Shown: positions 1-13,440 of the stretch, in pieces | How positions within the stretch are numbered: the first letter of the stretch is position 1 | Layout of the letters: every line of letters starts with the position of its first letter | Assembly: GCF_009389715.1 (NCBI RefSeq) | Contig: NC_052395.1 | Span: forward strand, 4,650,001-4,714,000 | Direction of reading: 5' to 3' | Length of the DNA stretch: 64,000 nucleotides | Origin: Phoenix dactylifera | Lineage: Eukaryota > Streptophyta > Magnoliopsida > Arecales > Arecaceae | Translations under genes and position numbers: made by a program | The notes under the pieces: model-generated | Seen by the model: the letters and a program-made list of their open reading frames with translations, nothing else | What the model was told of the DNA's origin: nothing | The model's database searches: none

Positions 1-32
1 CTTATTTCACATGCTTTCAGATGTCTGGCCAC

Positions 33-3000
33 CTAATGACAACCATCTTCCAAGCTCTTCTGCTCATCCAATAACTGAGTTGGCTGCGGCTCCGCCTTTT
101 TAGCTTCTTCAATGTCTTTGGCACTCAAAAAGCTTGGTTGGTTGGTAGAGGACAGTAGCCTTGCCCACATTCTGTCAGTTATGACAACCCTGTTTCGTTT
201 TTCCGTCACCCTCTGCAGATCATTGGAAAATTTCAAATCTTGAATGAGGCAACAACTGATAGTGCCAGATTAACAATAAATAAAGCCAGCAATTTAAAAT
301 TTTGGCATACTCCCACTATCCTTTTGATAATCTATTAGTTTACAAATAATTATATGCAAAACTGAGGAAAGGAAGAGATCCATTCTTAATTGAAAGGTTA
401 AAAAAAGCATGTCAATTAGGGGAAAAATTATCAAATGTCTCCAAAGAGGCTACTAGAAATATGACAAAAGCTTTTCTTACTCCTTAGTTCAACTACTTGA
501 CCACCAAAGATAAAATAATATATCTGAAACAGATCAGGGTGGGACAGAATGCAATGGCCTCTTTTATAAGGAACCCATATGCCTATCGGGCCCCTATTGG
601 GAAAGGAGGTTACTAGCCTCCACTCTATAAATACAGATTAATACATCTTCTGGTGTCAGATCTAGTATATAGTGTGTTGGAATATCCAAACTTCAACAGC
701 TAAAAAGGAGTCAGATATTTGAAAGAAAGCACCCTGGTTTCGTTTAGTGAACCGAACCTTCACGGCATGACTGTCAGGTTAGTTTTGCATCTACCACTGA
801 CGACTGAAAAGAAAAGGATGATACTTACATGAAATGGTATGTATGTATGTCTGCCATTAACTAGACCCACTGTGAAACCTGTATATCCAGCCATTGCACC
901 ATGAATGGCACTGTGTGCCAAAAGCGTGCAGTAGACATTGTCAGATGCATTGCTCGGAATTGCACGAATCATGTATGTTGGATCTACAACATAAATTAGA
1001 ATATGTTAGATTTAATAATTCATAAAGAACTAAATGGGGGAAGGATCCATGTCTGCCGACATACCTATATATTTAAGATTCATCACCATCTTTTGTATTC
1101 TTGCAAAGTGATCCTACATGATGCAAGGGGGGGACAATTAATATATGGCAAAATTAGGTAACTATCACGTGGAAAGCTTGTTTATTTATACAAGTCCAAT
1201 TGATACATGATATACAACATAGATGACAATAACTTCTATGATTGATGTAATTAACTCCAACTCGATGACTACAACACAACTTGAGAAAATGGAAAAGATC
1301 AGTCAAATTATTTACACCTTCTGGTCATGATCATTGTCACCATGCGATAAGTCACTCCCCAAACCATAAAAAGGTAATGACTGCTTGCTTTGAATTAATA
1401 AACGCATACAAGCATATCCAGATTGAACTAGCAGAACAAGAGAAATCTGTTTTCACATTTGAGAATATTTTGGATCCTACCTTTATCTTCTGAGATAACC
1501 ATAACCCAACATCAAGAAGCAGCTTGTTTCCAGAAGGATCTTCATTGTGCATGGACCGCAGACTTTCAGCAATAAGATCTTGTCCTGCTCCCTCGGCAAC
1601 AACAATAACCATGTGCCCATTCTCTTTAAGCCGTTTCTCTATATATTCAAAAAGTCCACCTTTTCCTTCGAGATAGAATGGCGATTCTGGAATTAAGCAA
1701 CAGTCCTAAGAGGAATGATAAAAGGAGGTTAGAAGAAACAGGATCTTTAGACTCCGAGAAAACAATTAAAAAGAATCAGCATTCTGAACAGTTATTCAAG
1801 ATCCCAACATCCCAAACAAATGGATACTAATTTCAAAACCATGGATCTACCAAGCTAACCCAGAGAAAAAACATCTTATACTCACCACATCTCGGCTTGC
1901 AAGAGTAGCATACATTGCAATGAACCCTGCATAAAATCACGTTAGCCATGAGGTAGACTTCACATAATAAATGATGTGTAAAATATTTTGAAAAGGTTAA
2001 AACCTACAAAGGATATCAGTATATCATGAGTACAAGCAAAATAAAGTCATGATGTTATACTGAATAAAAACAAACTTTTAGGCCTACAGAAATAGGAGCC
2101 ATGAGATTACAGGCAGTATCTTGATCAAAGACAACTGCATACAGACTTTTTTGCGCGTATAAACTATGATATGCACACCAACAAACAGGATAGCATGTTC
2201 ATGCAGCAAATCTTTACTTACTACTTCAGCTTGTCACTCTCAGAAAGGAGTTGAATTGCTTATTCATAGATAATTCATCAAAACAGTTTTCATCATACTA
2301 AGTATGATCCATCATGTATTTCAACTGGATGCCATTATTCCTACCAATACCGAGAAACTTACCACTGTAGCGACCCATTAGCTTCACAAGGCCTATACCA
2401 TTCTCCACACTTTCAGATTCTACATGTGCTGCATTAATGGCACGCTGAGCCTCTTCAACAGCGGAATCAAAACCAAAGGACTTGTCAATAACCTGATTCA
2501 ACAAGAGGTGACAATAGAGTATTGAAATGTTATATTATGCAACAAGAGGTGACAATAGGGTATTGAAATGCTATTAAATTGTCCAGTCACATGAGCCAAT
2601 CACAAAAGAAGATTGCAATGTATTGTATAAATGGGACCATGTATAGGATCAGGAAGTACCGCAATGTCATTATCTATTGTCTTAGGAATGCCAACAACAG
2701 CAACTTGGAGGCCACGTCTTCGAATTTCCTGCCAATCATAATTCAATAGGAATTTATAAAATAGTTAACAGTCAGTGCTTTTCAAGAGAATTCAGCCAAT
2801 TGATAATACTATCAACATTGAACCTAATAGTTTCATTATGGTGCAATAAACATTTACTACTAGAAAACGGTTAGTGTTGTCTAAATAAGTGATCAAGTAT
2901 AAGACAATTGTATCTTTTCCTTCATCATTAGAGAGAAAGTAACAAACTCTGGAAGAAAATGAGAGACGCGAGTGATCAAATGTAATAGCAGCAGGAAAAA

Positions 3001-6000
3001 CAAGAAAGTACAAGAAAACTCAGTACCCTCGATCCTCGAATATCATGGATTGAGGTATAGAATTCATTTAAAACTCTTAAAGTCCTGAGGAGTTTAAGGC
3101 TCACTTGCTCTGAGAAGTAGCAATTTGCTATCATGCCTAATAATGATGATTTTTGCTTCTTAATTTATAATTACCTCAAAAATAACAGAAGCTCCTTTTT
3201 GGGTACCATCTCCTCCTATTATATAGACCTGGCGAAATCAATATCTCAAATTTAATAGTGAATCTAGTAGTAAGAAAACAAAATTTAAGTTATTTTGCAA
3301 AGTATTTCTGTTTACCTGATTAACCCCACGATCCTCAATATTGTCAACTATTTTGATAGTATCATGACCCCCTCGTGATGTGCCAAGGATGGTTCCTCCT
3401 CGCTTGTGGATATCATTGACAAACTTTGGGGTCAAAGGTATGGTATTGCGGGCATAGAAACCCCTGTATCCACCCTACAGATTCTACTAACCAATTAGTG
3501 TATGCAACAACAATACGAACACAAATGGACTAGGAATACAGGACATGGAAAACTGAAATTTGTAAATGTACAGCTATTAGGTGAGAGAGTTTGTTCTATC
3601 TTCTGGAAGCACCAAATGATATGAATTATTTGATGTTAGAAACATGAGAACAATTGTTCTTTTGATCAGACTTCAACAACCCATGCCATTTGTTTCACCA
3701 TCCAATTAATTATAAAATGAGGAGTGCACTGCAGCATTAGATCATTATTCACATTGACATTCTGTAAGCCTTAATCTGAGACTCCAAAACTCAGAATGGA
3801 AACATGACCAAGGACATGAACCACAGCAACATATTGGGTAGTGTAATTATGCCAATTTGATAAAATTCATAGCTTAAGCAACAACAATAATGCCAACTCC
3901 CATAAGCAAAGGACATATTGAAGGCAATGATGCCTAGATGTGCTAACAAGAATTTATTGCTCATACAAAAATCATAGATCTAGATCAGGCAGATATGTAA
4001 TCACTTCAGATATATTATGATATCAAAACGCAAAAGAAGTGAGAGATTTAATTAGTATAAGTAATTATCTATTTAAGTTTAACAATTCAGAGCTCATGAG
4101 AAACATTCCATTATGAGGTACTAGGCACTGACCTCCTTGGTGCAACAGTCGAACAGTTACATGCTGGCTACAAGTTCAAATGTTACTCAAGAAGTTATGG
4201 ACATTGCATTTTCTCCAATAAAAAATATGATATTTACATAAATGCCCCTCACTTTAGTATGTTTACATATCCATACATCTAATTTTATACGGGTTAATGC
4301 ATGGTTGCATACCCACCCTAGAGTTGTGAAATATGTACCAAAAAGGAATGCTTTCTAATAAACAATGATCTCCAATTGCAACAACTGACATGACCATCTT
4401 AACTGTCAAAGAAGTCTTTAGGCAAGAAGATGCTTCCAAGAAGCCAGCAAAAGGGGGAGCCAGAAAGGATGCCCAGTGAACTAGATGAGGAAAAGTGAAG
4501 AAACCTGAACACTTCAGTTAGGTCAGTTAGGATTGGACCAGAAGATAGATAGGTCATCAGTCATCTCACTGTTAACTCCTAACCCAGTGCTAATCAAGTT
4601 TATATAACAGTCAATTGCAAACCGACCAGTATACGGAGTCAAATAGTTTTTCAAGTTCTCACGCAAAGTGAATTTTTAGGGGTCCATAAAGATCAATATT
4701 TTTGAATACATTTCTTGGGGTATATATGCATAACTCCCCAAAAAAAGGTCATGCACACTTGCTACAAACAACAATTTGCATGTCTTCTATATAATATGTT
4801 TGGATGGAGAAAAATAATTATAATGAAACATGTGTTAGATTCAGGCAAACCAATTCAACTGATGTGCCTCATGGTAGTGAGTGGCACCTTCTCCTCTATG
4901 AGTGGAGACTTATTCAAGGCAGATCAGGAATCCTCCTCCAGAATGCCTAAAGTAGAAGCTCATTGATCCCCATACTTAGGTGTGGCACATCATATGATCA
5001 TGTCACAATTTAGATAAGCATAGAGGCATCACTAAAATCAGCCACAATGAATATATCAAATTTATATACAAAAGCCAAAAGATTTGCACATCAAAACAGT
5101 CTGACTTAATTTGCCTTACTCAATCTTCAAAAAAGCTGCATGCTACATTGAAAAGATATTGAGGTTCTAGACCAAATATTAAAATTGTCATCTTTCTACG
5201 GCAACTTTCCAATGTGACATGCATATGTAAAGGTTAATGACCCCGATGATGGATTTGCTAACCAACAAATCTAGAAATACATCATAGATGAATCATCCTT
5301 ACATATGGTGCTTCCTATCATGGAATATGTAATTTAAGACCTACCATGGAGATTACCATAGATGAAATAAATAGCACCTCTTAAAACCCAACCCAACAAA
5401 CATATTCCTTATAATTCAGATGTGTGAACATCCCATCAAACTTGAAATAATTATAGTATGTAATTTAATGATAACTGATGAAATTATTTGAAGTGTAACT
5501 TTTTACATAATTGATTGTTATACTCTCACATTCATTTGTACATTTATTAGTCTTATTAATTAGACAATTTATGATAATACATCTAGGCAGTTGACTCAAG
5601 CCTACATGGTGCCTATGTGGGCAAGAAAATGACTAATCAGGTACCCAGAAATATAGACAAACACCTTAGAATTGTCTAGGCAGACCTAGGCATCTAAGTA
5701 ATTTCAAGCACCAAGGCAGACTGCCTGTAGAATCAACCATGATAATATAGGTGATCATACTTGCTAGAAGTTCCCTGAGGAGCACCGATGAAAACTATAA
5801 GCAACTAGAAAACAAATGCAAATAGATTCAAAAAAAGAATATAAATTAAAAAAACAACAAAAAGGGGTTCAGACCAATATTATAAATTAGATAAAAGATA
5901 AAGACATTTGAGCCAAAACTCACTAGTTATATCCTCACCTCTATCCCAAGGATTCTGCTGACACCATACATGTGAGACAAACCACATACCAACTCCCTGA

Positions 6001-8374
6001 TTACTGTGTTAAGTCCAGGGCAAAGGCCTCCACAAGTCACAATGCATGCAAGCACATCATCTGACTCAAAGTACACCTGAGTAAAATTCAAAAATTCCCA
6101 TCAGTTAAAGTATTGCTTGGTATTTCACCATTAATTACTGCAGAAAAATGTGCGCTGAAACCTACCCTCTGGCGTGGCCCAGCACGTCGGAAATGGAGCC
6201 CTCTTGGGCTATTTTTCTGAACCACAATCTACAAGACAACAGATGACAAAAAAAAAATACATTAACTACAGAACCCCATCATGTTAATACAGGTTTGATA
6301 TTATATTGTGTACATGCAAACAACAAACTTCCATAACACCTTGTCTATCATCACATCTTAAACAAGCAAACTAAGATTTCAGAACATTTACTATCATGTC
6401 AAATTAACTAATATGGGAGGCACAAAGGATTTACCTTTTGGGGAACAGTATCATCCACATTAACAAAATACTGCCTGGCAATAAAAGATATTTACCAGTT
6501 ATTATTGACGAGTATGTGGAAGTAAATGTGACCAGCAGCCGACAACATTTTACAACAACAAGATTCTACAATAAAAGATAGGATAGATGACTATACCTGA
6601 CAGCCGAATAAGATGGATTGTCTTGCAGCGGATTTGGAAAGTTCTGCCACAAAAATTAGTGAACAATTTGCAAAATTATTTTCAGGATACAGATCATAAA
6701 AGTCAACAAACAGTACTAAATGCCCAGCTTGAATTAAACTCCAGTGAGTAACTTCAAGAAAGAAATAAAAAAAAGGTGTTACATTTCATAAAAGGAAAAG
6801 GTTAGCCTCTTTCTAAGCCCACATGCATGCTTCTGACTAATTTGGCAAAACAGTTAATTGATATAAAAGGAAAAGGAATTGTCTTAATCAATTACTATTC
6901 AGAAGTTACTTTCTGATCATATTCAAGCTAGTCACTAGAGGAGCTAGAATTAGTTTATGAGATAGAAAGACATCAACTTCATAAACCCAATATGATACCC
7001 AAGTCCAACTAGAATGAATTTTCTTGGATGTTATTTTGCATCTTCTGATGTAATTAATCATGACAGGTGCATTTCATTACTATAGATGGACATTCTGGTT
7101 TATTACATGGAAGGGCAATTGCAACAGCTCTCCTTTTTCCTCTAAATCTAAAAGGATTAACGTGAGTAAATGCCCAAATTCATACCTTTCTCCTCTCCTA
7201 TTTTCCACAATTTGTATTCAATGTGTTTAAACTGTATTTAGGTTGTCAAAAACCTTCACAGTACTTGCAAGCAACATACACCCCCTTGTCCTGGGTACCT
7301 GGCGGACAGATCATGTGACATGTTTATACACAGTGCCTTAGCATGGACCTCACTCAAAGATCCAATACATATTACTTGCATATCCTCTGATACCCATGAT
7401 AGGTCACTTGAGATGCCAACATCCAGTTCCGGCCTTCTTTATGACTTTCATCGCTTGTAAGATTGTGAAGGTCATGTAGATTTAGCAATCTGTCTTTGGT
7501 TATTCGGTCGTAAAGTAACACCTCATATGACATAAAATTCAGCATCTTGCCTGTAAAATGACTACCTGCACCAAGCGGGAACTAACTCAGAAGCTGCCAT
7601 ATGGGAAGAGCTAACCTGATGGATTAGATTCTAAGGCGTCATATGGAAAAGAATTATCTATACCATTAGGTTAAAAAAAAAAAAAATCGAAGAGTTATCT
7701 TTGAGAACAATAGCTGCTCTGCACGGTATTCTATCACAATACTTGGTAGCAAAATTACAAGCTCTGTACACCTCTTCCGCCTGAGAACTTGTGGTCTTCA
7801 TCATGACAGAATTAATCAATCAAACTAACTTATAACAAATCAAGATCGACTCCTAGAGGACCATTTCCCATTTTTATAACCAATTTACTGCCAAACCTAA
7901 CAAATACCCCATCTTTTCTAGCTCAAAAAGCATATATCCATATGCCCGTCAAAAGTAAGTTGCCACAACAAAACCCTAACCTGACATCGACAAAAACAAA
8001 GAAACCAAAGAGACCTCGAGCAATCAACCAAGATACAAAACACCAACTTCAGATCTCAGCTCAGAAGCAAGATTATCAGACAGAAATCTAAAGGACACGA
8101 CACTCACCGGCAGATCGGGGAGATAATCGGTAAAGTGGGGAACATCTTCCAGAATATAACCGCCCTCGCCTTCGACGATCTTGAGATTAGGTTTCCCCTC
8201 GAGCCCCATCCTACTGGGAGATCTGAGCTTGGGATAGTCTCGGAATGGCGGCGTGACCTTAATGCAGGTGAGAGAATTCTGGAAATCGAAGAGCCGCCTA
8301 CTATTCGGCGAATCGAAATCCGAATCGACGAGCGCCTCGTGAGCGAGTGAGGCAAAAGAGGGAGACGATTCCAT
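33..8374 (-). CDS. PFK: ATP-dependent 6-phosphofructokinase, plant type (14 exons, 538 aa)
   Basis: Phosphorylates fructose 6-phosphate with ATP, the committed step of glycolysis. Exons in coding order: 8374-8108, 6643-6597, 6474-6435, 6228-6166, 6076-5939, 3474-3316, 3228-3175, 2728-2660, 2492-2363, 1926-1886, 1705-1481, 1113-1065, 983-829, 212-33 (stop TAG). All junctions are GT-AG and the frame stays open. Seen: CGGLCPGLN near residues 154-162, the ATP-loop GGDGT at 243-247 (PPi-dependent enzymes have GGDDS), catalytic PKTIDND at 271-277 and MGR at 318-320. The order and spacing match plant PFKs, closest in my judgement to the Arabidopsis PFK3/6 group, which is cytosolic. The N-terminus is about 55 residues longer than that group if translation starts at 8374. 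An in-frame Met at 8209 (residue 56) would give a typical cytosolic start, and another lies upstream at 8428. Intron 5 (3475-5938) is the largest and holds nothing I recognise. Confidence 0.95.
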
Positions 8375-8596
8375 CAGATAAAGGCGGTGCCGAGTGGAAG
8401 ATGCTAAGAGGCCTTCTTTGGGTACCAAGATAAGATGGCTTTGGGGGGTTTAAGAGCAGCGAAGACGGAATCGGGGGGATTATAAAAAGGACGAGAGGAG
8501 GAATTCCTACGTAGAAAAGAAACGGGTGGCGGACTGCGAATTCCTGTGCTCCGGTTTCGGACGTGCCGCAGTAAATGATTGGAAGGGGAAGGAGAA

Positions 8597-8640
8597 AACA
8601 GGAGTGAGAGGAGAGAGAGAGAGAGGGAGGGTGGTTTTGA
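8597..8640. repeat. GA-rich low-complexity tract upstream of the PFK gene
   Basis: A purine-rich stretch with a short (GA)n run lies about 220-265 bases upstream of the PFK start, where its 5' UTR or promoter should be. On the gene's own strand it reads as a CT-rich tract, which is common in plant 5' leaders. No clear TATA box is evident. Any regulatory role is inference. Confidence 0.6.
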
Positions 8641-8759
8641 AAGGACTGATGGAGATGGATTAAATGGACTTGGGTTTTAGGAGATTTACGATACCGGCAC
8701 TCTTTCGTAACGTCTGGAAATGCCAGCAGGGCACACATTTTTATGATACGAATTATGAA

Positions 8760-9500
8760 ATTTATTTTCTCAAAAAATGAATTTATGGTTATCTATGTAT
8801 AAATCTGAGTTGGAAAATTAGCAGGCTTGGTGATTATGAAAAATGCTATGCCTGCCTATCATCAAGATAGAAGGTTGGTTTTTTTTTTTAAAAAAAATGT
8901 TGATGCAATGGTGAGGAAGATTGATGAATTATGCGAGACCAAATTAGCACGAAGGCATGCCATAATTCTCTCCTGAATATCGTCAACTAAATATACATTG
9001 AATCTTATCATAGGCGTATGTGTATTAAGAATTTAGAATAATAGATAATTAATATCTTACAAATTAGAGGACCATTTCATTTTGTTGTAGAATGAGGTTA
9101 ATGTAGTGATGCTTGATAGTACCTAAGTATCTCTTATTGTGAAGATTTTCTACTATGCTATTATTTAATTTTTTTTATTAGATCTTTATGATGAGATTGT
9201 ATTTTAGATCTTTGCCAAAATTTAAGAGAGAAAGAATATAGAAATTTTATCTAAATATGGACTGTTAATCAATGTAAAAGATTTTTTTTTTAATCATAAA
9301 TAAAAAATGTTCAATTAAAATATGAAATATGACTGAATTAGCTTTAGTTACTTTCTAGAACAGTGGGATGAGAATTTGAAAGAAAGTATTTTATTATATG
9401 AATGATGATTTTATTGGATAGCACTGCAACTTTTCGTTATTGCTATTATTCTGATATTAATAGTAATTAATGGATGTTACGGCGAGACATTTTAATGGAT
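8760..9500. other. AT-rich intergenic sequence, nothing recognised
   Basis: This stretch is AT-rich with scattered poly-T and poly-A runs. It contains no long open frame, recognisable RNA gene or repeat structure that I can support. Confidence 0.5.
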
Positions 9501-10065
9501 TTTTTTTTCCTAATGCCGGGCAGGTCAAACTATCCAAGTCCGAACACATCCAATAAAATCAAAAAACAAAATATCACGGAATGCCGTAGGTAAATTCTCT
9601 CACGGGTCCACAAGTTGCCACCAAAGTGATTGGCCGCATAAGTGGCCACTCAGTCCGCAGCCCTATTGACCTTTCGGAAGACATGCTTCGACCGAAAGGC
9701 CGTCCAATTCCTGCTCATTGACCAAATATCCCGAAGTAGGAGGTAGTCCCCACTCCGACCACTCGGACCTCCTAGATCCAATCTATTACTGTGACTGAGT
9801 CACTCTCCAAAATGATGGAGCTAGCCTGCAAAACATGATAAGTATAGCGAATGCCCGCTCAAGCCGCACCCAGCTCAGCTTTAGAAACCATGGTATCCGA
9901 CAACTGATAATTGCCAACTGCCACCATCATCGAGCGCGAGTTCCTAATCACGAAGCCTGCACCCCTTCTCTATCTTTTCATTTAGTACTGACTTATCAAA
10001 ATTAATATTAAGAAAGCTTGAGAATGGAGGCTCCTGATATTAGTCGAAGGAGGAGGGCGGTGCGG
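9500..10065 (-). pseudogene. Decayed 3' end of a LINE (RNase H-like domain)
   Basis: Read on the minus strand, this segment encodes pieces of the RNase H domain that ends many plant LINEs. Visible blocks, split over frames, are an NINFDKSV-like strand near 9990, LRDIWSMSRNW near 9730, and KHVFRKVNRAAD followed by a stop and VATYAANHF near 9640. The minus-strand 3' end runs into a short T run on the plus strand (about 9501-9508), consistent with an old poly(A) tail. Stops and frame changes make it non-functional. The block order matches the fragments at 41.0-41.6 kb and 61.5-61.7 kb. The upstream end is not sharply defined. Confidence 0.6.
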
Positions 10066-11225
10066 GCCGACAATTTCTTTGGTGGGCGAGCGCGCGCGTA
10101 GTGCCTCTCCACTCTCCGTTAGGAACGCTCATAAAAGTTCTCAACTCTTCCGAGTTCCCATGGAGGGGCAGTGTCGTTATTAAGAAACCAAAAGGACCCC
10201 AAGGGCATCGAGACGGTAAAAGAGCAGGACACCTGGCCGCGCTGGGAAGCAGGGTTCGTGCTTTCTAGAACAAGGGGAGCACTCAGTTCAACATGATGGC
10301 CGCGCCCATAGTTAACCGGCTCGCGGGTTTTCTTTTGCCTTCTAGTTTAGAAGTAGCATAGATAGCGACAGGAATTGGGCGAGGGCCAGCCAAATTGGAC
10401 TGGGTCCATGTTTTGTTTGAGCTGAAGCAGATGGCCGTTCGATTGGCTACCTTTGAGCTTGACAGATCTGACCCAACCTGAATGGGTGATAAGCCTGAAT
10501 GAACAAGTTGGGGGCATGCTTGCCCAAAACAGTGGAAAGTTGACTTGAGGCACATTTGTTCCTGCTGCCAACGATATATAGCACCTTGTTTTCTGGATGT
10601 GTAAAAATATAGGTAAATATTCATATCTATGTGACAGCTTACTTTAAATATTATCAACAGAAAATATTATTTTGTGATTGGATGAGTTGAAATTGGATTG
10701 TTTTGCATCGCAATCACACCTATCCAGTTAAAACTCAGGTAATTCTCATATCTATCTTCTTCTTTTTTGCATAGATACTCTTCTAAATATAATATTTTAG
10801 GTGAATACCCTTCCAAAATTGATATTTGCATGTATACCCTTGTAAAATATTTATTTTGCTATTCTACCCTTTTTTTTTATTCTTATTTTTGCATATGTAA
10901 GCATGTCATCTAACGCCGTTAAAAAATTAACGATTTTAAATTAAAATGACTAAAATATCCTTAATGGTAAGCGTGCAAATAGAAATTTTTATAAGGATAT
11001 GTAAGTAAATAGAAACTTTACCATAATTTTGGATAAAAATTTAGGCAAATCTAATTAGTCATATCATAATTGTGAGGTGCTGGGGGACCCATGACTTGAA
11101 AGACTTGCAATTGACCGCCAATCAGAATAGGCGACCCGTGACCTACTAATTGAGTCCGTCTACAAGCCAGTCCTTCTTCCAAAATCCAATTCCATTGTAG
11201 AAAACTGGCACATTACCCATATTTA
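10066..11225. other. Intergenic sequence, no gene seen
   Basis: The first part is moderately GC-rich. The stretch from about 10.6 to 11.07 kb is strongly AT-rich. I see no conserved coding segment, RNA gene or paired repeats. The open frames on the minus strand near 10.3-10.65 kb lack recognisable domains. Confidence 0.45.
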
Positions 11226-11398
11226 GTTGAGTGTTCCCTCACTTTCTCCCTTCAAAAGTAAAAAAAAGGTATTCATGCAAAAAAACCCAAAAAACAGAAG
11301 AAAAAAAACCAGCTACCGAGACACCAGAGGTATCAACAGGGTAATAGATCGAGAGAGAATCCTGACGGGCCGAGGTTCCTTTGGATTCTGTGAACCAA

Positions 11399-11402
<4 letters not shown>

Positions 11403-11451
<49 letters not shown>
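11403..11451. repeat. (CT)n microsatellite
   Basis: An almost perfect CT dinucleotide run of about 48 bases. Frames crossing it give poly-SL or poly-ER peptides, which are artefacts of the repeat. Confidence 0.95.
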
Positions 11452-11452
<1 letters not shown>

Positions 11453-11525
11453 GGGCCCAAGAGATTCTGAAGCAAAGCACAACTATGTGGAGCTCCTGTC
11501 TTCTTTTTCTTCTTGAGATCCCGAT

Positions 11526-11722
11526 ATGCAGGGGGCGGGGGGCGGGGGGGGTGGGGAAGCCGGGCACCGGGGGGGTGCTGAGGGGAGGGGAGGGAAGAGT
11601 AAGGCACCGGAGGGGGTGCTGAATCCGGGCATGGGGGAGGGGACGGGAGGGGAGGGAAGAGTAAGGCGCCGGGGGGTGCTGAAGCTAGGCACCGGGGATG
11701 GGGGTGGGGAGGAAAGAGTAAG
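11526..11722. repeat. G-rich minisatellite next to the truncated gypsy element
   Basis: The plus strand is extremely G-rich, with many runs of 4-8 G. About three degenerate units of roughly 65-70 bases share the phrase GAAGAGTAAGG followed by GCACCGG or GCGCCGG and GGGTGCTGAA. It lies directly before the first recognisable gag codons, where the 5' LTR and leader of the element would be expected. The G runs could form quadruplexes. Frames through it are low-complexity artefacts. Confidence 0.75.
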
Positions 11723-11734
11723 GATAATAACGTC

Positions 11735-13440
11735 ATGATCATGAGGCTAAGGAGCAGAGGAGCCTCTAATGCCTCCCGAGATCATGCACCAAGTCCTGAC
11801 CGCTCAGTCCAGAACCCACCACCAAGGCCTCCGGCAAATCAAGTTCCGCAGATCCAACCTGAGCAATTTAACATGCTTCTGCAGCAAGTCCAGGCACTAG
11901 CAACGGCATTCCAAGGCCTGCAACAAGTGGAGGCCCCTCCTGTGCTGCCTCCACGGGTTCACGTTCGATCAGCACTTCTTCCAGATGGGCATGTGTCTTA
12001 AGGTCGGGATCCCCATGGCTCTTCAAGGATCAATAATGGAGAACGGCGCCGTCACCATGGTTCTACCCGAGCTTCTCCCCGAAGAGAGCTGCTAAGGAGC
12101 CACCAAGATAGAAGGCCGCAGCCTTCGAAAGCTGGATCGACCCCGGGTCAGTCGGTACCGGAATGGACCACCATGGCGACTTTCCAAGGTGGAGAACTCA
12201 ACAAGAAGGTCGAAGAACTCGAGCGGCAAATGGAGGCGCTTCGGGATCAAAGAATCAGGCACAAGGGCGACCCCAATTTCACTACCAAGTCGCCTTTCTT
12301 CCGCCTAATCGAGGACGAGCCGATCCCACCAAGATTTAAGATGCCCCAGATAGAACCCTACAATGGGACCACCAATCCCCTGGAGAGTTACAGAGCTATC
12401 ATGGCACTGTAAAGATCCTCGGAGGTTCTGCTGCGCAAGGCTTTCCTCGCAACCCTCCGAGGAACGGCCCGATTTTGGTTCTCGAAGCTAAAGCCAAACA
12501 CCGTTCTCTCCTTTGACTAGCTCTGCAGGCAGTTTGCGGCCAATTTTACCGCCAGCCGGCGCTAGCGACGAACATCGGATTCCCTTCTTGACATCAAACA
12601 GAAGGAAGGAGAATCCCTGAAAGACTACATCGACCGCTTCACTGCCACTACTTGGGAGGTCCGCGAGCTCAATCAATCTATCGCCATGTCGGCATTGAAG
12701 ACGGAAGCTCGTTCTTACAAGTTTCTCTTCTCCATTGAGAAGAATTTTCCTGCTAACTTCACGGAGATGCTGGCCCGAGCTCGAAAGTACGCAAAGAGAG
12801 GCCATGGCTTCTCGACGAGACGCCGCTGAACGACCCTCAAAGGGGCAAAAGAGGCGTCATGAGGAATGCGGCCGCCCGAGGAGCCGATCACCTCGCCGCG
12901 AGAAGAACTTGCCTTGATTAAGGAGTCCGCCTCGCCCGAGGCCTCGGCCCCAACCGAGATCACCGCCCCGGCAAAGAACACCACCAGGAAGGTACGGAAA
13001 CTATACTTCTCTCACTGCTACTCGGTCCAAGATTTTCATGGAGATAAAAGGCTGAGGCTATCTCCGAGCCCCACCACCAATGCGAGAGTCGGAAGCTCGG
13101 CAACGCTCTAGAAAGTACTGTCGCTTCCACCAAAATCACGGTCATGATACGGAGGAGTGCTTCCGACTCTAAGACGAGATTGAAGCGCTCATCCATCATG
13201 GGATACTCAATCAGTTCGTACAGAACCAACGTGACGAAGGAGCACCAGCAGAGAACACCGCGCCACCTGAAGGTCAAAACGATAATAGATCCATTGCCGG
13301 GACCATCAACACCATAGGAGGAGGCTCTGCCAAAGGGAGCTCGGCTGAAGAACCAGCTAGGAAAGAAGCCCCCCAAGAGCATCAATGCACGACAGAGGCC
13401 ATCTCGTTCTCGGATGAAGACTTGAATGGGGTTGAGACTC
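11735..13440 (+). pseudogene. gag: Degenerate gag of the Tat-like element
   Basis: The frame starts near 11735 with a Pro/Gln-rich N-terminus. A long charged helix follows from about 12173 (KKVEELERQMEALRDQ), then the capsid region with PFFRLIEDEPIPPRFKMP and PYNGTTNPLESY, the FWFSKLKPN block near 12475, and KQKEGESLKDYIDRFTATTW near 12600. A zinc-knuckle-like CRFHQNHGHDTEEC lies near 13120-13160. In-frame stops occur at 11999, 12410, 12518 and 12563, and a frameshift near 12795 moves the rest to another frame. These blocks are typical of Tat/RIRE2-type gag. The protein would package element RNA, but this copy cannot make it. Confidence 0.8.

Noticed and set aside
4715..4966. 83-codon plus-strand frame inside PFK intron 5
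   Set aside because: No domain, no splice support, and AT-rich intronic composition.
11227..11742. Open frames over the CT microsatellite and G-rich minisatellite
   Set aside because: They consist of poly-Ser/Leu, Glu/Arg, Gly or Pro translations of simple repeats.
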